Assembly: GCA_005772945.1 (NCBI GenBank)
Contig: SXIE01000249.1
Coordinates: 1-47,262, forward strand
DNA: 47,262 bases
Direction: 5' to 3'
Source: Pseudomonadota bacterium
GTDB lineage: Bacteria; Myxococcota; UBA9042; PHBI01
Part shown: positions 43,126 to 47,262 of the stretch, one piece after another
Layout of the letters: every line of letters starts with the position of its first letter
Numbering within the stretch: the stretch's first letter is position 1
Program-made: the position numbers and the translations under genes
Notes under the pieces: model-generated
Databases searched by the model: none
What the model saw: only the letters and a program-made list of their open reading frames with translations
What the model was told of the DNA's origin: nothing

Positions 43126-44067
43126 CTACGGACCGCCGATCGCGGGTTGCCGGTTCTCGCGATAGACTCCCCAGCCGCGCGGAACAAGGTCCTGAAGCTG
43201 CTTGCCCGCCGCATCGATCTCGCGATGGACGTCCGCGTACGCTCCGTCCGTCACCGGCGTAAAGCCGGTGATACCCCCGAGGGTGCGGAGCGTGTCGCCG
43301 CCTCTCGGGTCTGCCGCCATGCGACCCAGGGCGTCGATGAAGCGGCGCCGTAGCTCGGCCGAAACGCCCGTCCGGAAGAAGATGGGCTCATTCGGGATCT
43401 CGCTCGTGGTTGCGACGACGCGAAGCCCCGCCTCGGCCATCCGCTCGTATATGGCGGCGCCGTCCACCTTGCCGTCCCGGAGGGCGGCGAGCGCGGCTTG
43501 ATGGCTACCCGCGAAGACCGGGACCACCGCGGCACGCGCCTCGATGAGGAGCCTCGCGGGGTAGAGGAACCCCGAGGTCGAATAGGGATCCACGAAGGCG
43601 ACGCGCCGACCCGAGAGCCCGCCGAGCGTCGTGATGCCGCTATCCGCTCGCACGACGATCTCGCCGCGATAGGTCCGTGAATCCCCTTCGCGGAGCACCT
43701 GCACGCCGGCCTCGACCTGGTACTCCTCGCGGCAAAACAGGTAATCGAAAACCGGCAGAAGCCACGCGTCCACCTTGCTGGCGCCCGCCGCTACGATCGC
43801 GGTCTCGCTATCTTCGGCACGGCGGACGGCGACGGCGAAGCCAGCCTCGGCGCTCATCCGGGACGAGAGCCACGCGAGCTGCTCGGGCGCGGCCTCATAG
43901 GTCGGCGACACGAGGAAGACGAAGGGGTTGTCCGACTGGCCCACCGTCTCGGCGCTCCTCATCTGGCCGATGATCCACCCGAAGACCGCGACGAGCAGGC
44001 CAACGCAGAGGCCGGCGACGACGAGAAACAGCACCTTCCCGCGATGCGACATGCCTGGGACGTTCAT
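43126..44067 (-). CDS. PhnD-like periplasmic phosphonate/phosphite-type binding protein, membrane-anchored
   Basis: 313 residues from ATG 44067 with GGAGG upstream. One N-terminal membrane segment (13-35) anchors a substrate-binding domain of the PhnD/SsuA type: SPTYEAAPEQLAWL, DAWLLPVFDYLF (like the 'G..d..w.....y' of PhnD), IVVRADSGITTLGGLSGRRVAF, VDPYSTSGFLYP and AALRDGKVDGAAIY, all in the family order. Such proteins feed ABC importers of oxyanions or act as signal sensors. No permease or ATPase gene is adjacent, so a sensing role is possible. Flanked on both sides by 21-bp tandem repeats. Confidence 0.8.
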   Translation of the reverse strand: MNVPGMSHRGKVLFLVVAGLCVGLLVAVFGWIIGQMRSAETVGQSDNPFVFLVSPTYEAAPEQLAWLSSRMSAEAGFAVAVRRAEDSETAIVAAGASKVDAWLLPVFDYLFCREEYQVEAGVQVLREGDSRTYRGEIVVRADSGITTLGGLSGRRVAFVDPYSTSGFLYPARLLIEARAAVVPVFAGSHQAALAALRDGKVDGAAIYERMAEAGLRVVATTSEIPNEPIFFRTGVSAELRRRFIDALGRMAADPRGGDTLRTLGGITGFTPVTDGAYADVHREIDAAGKQLQDLVPRGWGVYRENRQPAIGGP

Positions 44068-44277
44068 CTCGCCTCCGCGCCTTGCTTCACCGCCTCGATG
44101 GAGGTCGAGGCGACGTAGTCCTCTACCCTCAACCGCGAATCGTGTCACCGGGCGTGACGAGGCGCACCGTCAAGGCCATCTTGGTCGTGCTCAGCGCCCA
44201 GACGGCAGGCGCGCCTCACAGCCCGCCGGCGTCCGAGGCCAAGCAGCGCGCTCGCGCCCCGGCCGCCGAGAGGGAAC

Positions 44278-44396
44278 GCGTTCACCTCCGGGGTAATCGC
44301 GTTCACCTCCGGGGTAATCGCGATCACCTCCCCGGTAATCGCGTTCACCTCCCCGGTAATCGCGTTCACCTCCCCGGTAATCGCGTTCACCTGCCC
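44278..44396. repeat. Array of five complete and one partial 21-bp tandem repeats
   Basis: Units start at 44278, 44299, 44320, 44341 and 44362, with a partial copy from 44383. Core: GCGTTCACCTCC followed by GGGGTAATC or CCGGTAATC; the first two copies carry the GGGG form and the rest the CCGG form. It lies nine bases beyond the stop of the beta-propeller gene (44405). Confidence 0.93.
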
Positions 44397-44404
44397 TGCC
44401 GAGG

Positions 44405-46531
44405 TCAGCGCGTCCCGTCGTCGGGCTCCCCGGTCCCGTCGCCGTCGGGGCATCGAAGCGCCTCGGCCCACGTCGCCGCCAGCGTCTCGTCGACCAGCTG
44501 GGCCTCGGCAACCGCACCGCCGTCGAGCGCACGTGTGTCGTGCACGGCCACGCCAAGCGACGAGAACGAGTACACGAAGTCGTCGATGACAACGCTCCGC
44601 GTGATGGCGCCCACGCCCAACCGTGAACCGTTGCACACAGGGCCACCGACAAGCGCGTCCAGCAGATCCGCATGACTCGCCGCGCCCAGCGGCGTCAGCC
44701 CGCTCGGCGTCACTCGGTACGCCAGCAGCTCGCTCCGGTGGCCGTTTGCCTCCGGCCGGGGGTACACGATCGGCATGAGGAACAGGCTGCGCTCGGCGAC
44801 CCACCGCAACGCGTTCGAGAATACCTCGTATGCGGTCCAGTCGAGATCCCGCTCGATCGTCTCGCGCTGCGTCACGGTCGGCGCGCGCGGATCGCTCACA
44901 TCGACGATCGCGAGCTGGAGCCCCCAACCCTCCCCCGCCCCATTCTTGATGGGCCCGACGGCGAGCACGTGCCCCGCGTCGAGCGCCTGCAGGTAGCTCG
45001 TCCCGCCGCCCAGATCGGCCGTCCCAGCGATGGTCGGGGCGGACGCATCTGACAGGTCCAGGACGTCGAGCAGCCCATCGGAGGCCGCGGCGAAACCCAT
45101 GTTCCCGACGAAATGGACGCCCGCGAGACTGTGTCCCTGTTCGTTCTCCGCCACGACACCCCGTTCCACGAGCACACCGTCCTCCTCCGCCAGCACCGTC
45201 ACGCGGCTCTCCCATATCACCGGGTCAGGCGCGCGCGACGACTCGGCCTCGGTCGCCACCCGGATAGTGCCGCCATATTCGTCCATGGCATATTCGCTAC
45301 GCATCCAACCCGCGACCTTCCCCGATGCCGCGTAGCGCGCGACCGAATCGGTCAGTGCGAACTTGTGAATCTGCGTCTCGAGCGCCTCATCGGCCTCTTC
45401 CGCGTACAACCAATTGTCCCATTGCAGACCCGCCAAGTAGAGCGCGTCGCGCGACGCAACCGCGTAATTCCACTCGCCCGCGATGGTGGACGCCCCCAGG
45501 GTCTCGCCGCTTGTAACATCGACCGTCGCGATCGTCATGAAGCCGCTCCCCGCATGCAGGTTCGTCGCGTAGACGTCCGTGCAGCCGTTGAGCGGCGCCC
45601 CGCGCTCGCCGACCGACCCATCCTCGCCGATGGCGACGCTGCGCGGCAGCCAGCTGTCGATCGTCACCGCGTCGATCGCCGCCACGTTGCTGGCATGAAC
45701 CTCCTCGAATGCCGCCTCCAGGGCTTCGGGCGCGATCTCCCAGCGGTCGGTCGGCACGTAATGGAGCCCCGGGACCTCCACGCGCGCGGTGAGCGCGAGA
45801 AACACGCGGCCATCGACCCGCCGACTCGCGACGAGGTTCCCGCCGAAACCCTTGCGAGCCGTGACGACCGGCGCCGACGGGTTCGACACGTCGAACACCG
45901 ACGCGATCGTCACGTCCGGCCGCGGAAGCTCGTAGTTCCGTGGCCAGCCCGTCGCTTTGCGCGCCGCCACTGCTTCGGCGCTCTCCACGGCCGTCAGCGC
46001 CACGACGTTCGTACCCGCGAGGTAAAGGCCGCGCTGGTCGCCGGCGGGGAGTGCCACGCGCGCGACGACCGCCGTCGCCGACGCCGGCCACGATGTGAGC
46101 ACCACCAGCTCCGCGCCGTAGATCATGTAGATGTGCGTTCCGTCGGTCTTGACCCGGTCGAGCGCGTCGATCCCCGCCGCCTCGCCGTTGTCGGGCGACA
46201 GGGTCACGGGCAGCCCGTCGCCACCGGCGTACGTGACGCAACCGCCGAGATCGAGGACGCAGCGCCTCGAATTCGCGAGCTCGAGCTCCATCTCCGTGCG
46301 CGCCGCCGCGCGGAAGGTCGCGAGCGCATCATCGCAGGTCTGTGCCCGCGCGAGCGCCGCCGCTTGGGACCAGTCGAGACGATCGAGCGCCGCCGGCTTG
46401 GCCTCATCGCCCCCGCCCCCACATCCTCCGATCAACCCCGCCGCCGCGACGCACGTCCACGCGCCTCGGACCCCACGACGACTCGCCACCGTGCCCCGCA
46501 GGGCACCCGAATTCGTTTTTGTCTTCCGCAT
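44405..46531 (-). CDS. Lipoprotein with a secreted beta-propeller domain
   Basis: 708 residues from ATG 46531; lipobox LIGGC (Cys37), then a short Gly-rich stretch. Residues ~100-690 contain recurring blade-like strands (RVKTDGTHIYMIYGAELVVL, VASRRVDGRVFLALT, DSWLPRSVAIG, YAVASRDALYLAG, VLDLSDASAPTIAGTADLGG) typical of the bacterial secreted beta-propeller family distantly related to WD40. A Cys pair lies near residues ~90-100. It probably sits on the outer surface and binds other proteins; no catalytic motif. The 21-bp array follows its stop. Confidence 0.8.
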   Translation of the reverse strand: MRKTKTNSGALRGTVASRRGVRGAWTCVAAAGLIGGCGGGGDEAKPAALDRLDWSQAAALARAQTCDDALATFRAAARTEMELELANSRRCVLDLGGCVTYAGGDGLPVTLSPDNGEAAGIDALDRVKTDGTHIYMIYGAELVVLTSWPASATAVVARVALPAGDQRGLYLAGTNVVALTAVESAEAVAARKATGWPRNYELPRPDVTIASVFDVSNPSAPVVTARKGFGGNLVASRRVDGRVFLALTARVEVPGLHYVPTDRWEIAPEALEAAFEEVHASNVAAIDAVTIDSWLPRSVAIGEDGSVGERGAPLNGCTDVYATNLHAGSGFMTIATVDVTSGETLGASTIAGEWNYAVASRDALYLAGLQWDNWLYAEEADEALETQIHKFALTDSVARYAASGKVAGWMRSEYAMDEYGGTIRVATEAESSRAPDPVIWESRVTVLAEEDGVLVERGVVAENEQGHSLAGVHFVGNMGFAAASDGLLDVLDLSDASAPTIAGTADLGGGTSYLQALDAGHVLAVGPIKNGAGEGWGLQLAIVDVSDPRAPTVTQRETIERDLDWTAYEVFSNALRWVAERSLFLMPIVYPRPEANGHRSELLAYRVTPSGLTPLGAASHADLLDALVGGPVCNGSRLGVGAITRSVVIDDFVYSFSSLGVAVHDTRALDGGAVAEAQLVDETLAATWAEALRCPDGDGTGEPDDGTR

Positions 46532-46839
46532 AGTTACCCACCTTGCCTCCTGCTTTGACGCCCCCTCCACAGGGACGGCCAGCACTAGTACAAGGCCTGT
46601 GCCGAGCCCCGACGGCCGCACAGCAGGCCACCCTCAGCGGCACGCGAGAAGAAACTCCCCAATCGCAAACACGCTGGTCGTCAGCGACGATGGGAAAAGG
46701 CGGCTCGGCAGTAACTCCCGCTTTGGCGCGAGCGCCCCCACTGGCGAGCACCAAGTCGCTTGGCGGTTCGGGCCCGCAGCGGTACTAGCTAGAGCACCGG
46801 CACGCATCACGCCGCGCGATCGCCAGAAAGGACACCGCA
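46532..46839. promoter_or_regulatory. 308-base divergent intergenic region
   Basis: Between the beta-propeller gene (leftward) and ferrochelatase (rightward), so both promoters should be here. No consensus promoter or strong hairpin identified. AAAGGA at 46827-46832 is the ribosome site for the ferrochelatase GTG start. Confidence 0.45.
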
Positions 46840-47077
46840 GTGCACGGCCTCTTGCTCACGAACCTCGGGACGCCCGACGCACCGACGACCCGCGCCGTCC
46901 GTCGGTACCTGCGTGAGTTCCTCTGGGACCGGCGCGTCATCGATCTCAACCCGGTCGCCCGCGCCCTCCTATTATATGGGGTCATCCTGCCGTTCCGCCC
47001 GAAGCGGAGCGCGCACGCCTACCAGCAGATTTGGACCCCGGACGGCTCGCCGCTCCTCATCCACGGGCAGGCCCATC
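46840..47077 (+). CDS. hemH: Ferrochelatase, N-terminal part, cut by contig junction
   Basis: A GTG start at 46840, with AAAGGA seven bases upstream, opens [15 protein letters not shown], the conserved ferrochelatase N-terminus, followed by [16 protein letters not shown] and [15 protein letters not shown], all standard for HemH, which inserts Fe2+ into protoporphyrin IX. Homology stops at about codon 79 where the base composition drops abruptly; the catalytic His region is missing. The break is likely assembly chimerism rather than biology. Confidence 0.85.
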
Positions 47078-47254
47078 TTCGTCATAGTCTTCATCAGGCA
47101 ACGGTGGGTAATCGTCTTCATCTAACATATTTTCTAATTCAGCCAATCTTAATTTTTTAAACTGTGCTTCTGTTAGGTTTATACCTCTGTCAGCAAGTTC
47201 TTGTCGTATTACATTCTTTGTTCTTCTAGCAGGTCGTCTCATGGGTTGTTCCAT
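47057..47254 (-). CDS. Fragment of a small acidic protein from unrelated AT-rich DNA
   Basis: A leftward frame [20 protein letters not shown] and on to [20 protein letters not shown], which would run past the junction at ~47078 into ferrochelatase sequence, so its C-terminus is artificial. The frame may also extend upstream beyond the window. Lys/Asn codon use is AT-rich, unlike all neighbours. It looks phage-like; no family assigned. Confidence 0.5.
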   Translation of the reverse strand: MEQPMRRPARRTKNVIRQELADRGINLTEAQFKKLRLAELENMLDEDDYPPLPDEDYDEDGPARG

Positions 47255-47262
47255 TTCAGGTA
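47078..47262. other. AT-rich segment, probable chimeric contig end
   Basis: From ~47078 to the end, base composition falls sharply from strongly GC-rich to clearly AT-rich (runs such as ATTTTCTAATTC, AATTTTTTAAAC). Ferrochelatase homology ends at the same point. Confidence 0.8.

Noticed and set aside
44278..44396. CRISPR array reading of the 21-bp repeats.
   Set aside because: Units are directly adjacent with no spacers and no cas genes nearby.

Overview
The window is about 47 kb of very GC-rich DNA with long genes, strong third-position GC bias, many exported lipoproteins (nine lipobox proteins by eye), MopE-type and RCC1 repeat proteins, eukaryotic-like kinases and a thioester alpha-2-macroglobulin. 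Together these point to a myxobacterium-like (Polyangia/Myxococcota) chromosome. No marker gene here fixes the genus. The last ~185 bases are AT-rich and unrelated to the rest, so the contig looks chimeric at its right end.

Left part (1-9.1 kb): the first 16 codons of a cysteine synthase gene (cysK) behind a small membrane protein; a degenerate kinase-fold protein; a lipoprotein; a two-gene unit of a small exported protein and a ferritin-like diiron protein; a VapBC toxin-antitoxin pair; a GMC-type flavin oxidoreductase translationally coupled to a gluconate-dehydrogenase-subunit-3-like protein; and a 397-residue unknown with a His-rich tail.

Middle (9.1-28.9 kb): a large Ig-domain lipoprotein, a small acidic protein, a porin-like exported protein, a lipoprotein with a HEAT-like tail, a eukaryotic-type UTP-glucose-1-phosphate uridylyltransferase, and a giant 2510-residue lipoprotein (Cys-rich head, MopE and type-3-repeat segments, 13 Ig-like repeats, an FN3-like domain, about 14 RCC1 units). 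Divergent from it is a tightly packed five-gene unit (23525-28917): a transglutaminase-like protein, a membrane-anchored exported protein, a HEVAH zincin lipoprotein, a small lipoprotein and a three-segment membrane protein. This is the best candidate for an undescribed envelope-linked system.

Right-centre (29-41 kb): a Ser/Thr kinase with an N-terminal zinc ribbon and an extracytoplasmic beta-helix, divergent from a large alpha-2-macroglobulin with an intact thioester motif and a pseudopilin-like insert; an ISKra4-type transposase remnant; a PPC-repeat lipoprotein interrupted by a one-base frameshift in a G7 tract; and an acyltransferase (PlsC).

Right part (41-47.3 kb): a VapB antitoxin with a truncated VapC, a repeat-bearing stretch without genes, a small orphan gene, a Cys-rich lipoprotein, a PhnD-like binding protein and a beta-propeller lipoprotein. 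Two arrays of the same 21-bp tandem repeat lie on either side of the PhnD-like gene. Last comes a ferrochelatase start cut by the chimeric junction. Most genes look like cell-envelope and secreted functions; apart from UGPase, PlsC, CysK and HemH there is little core metabolism.
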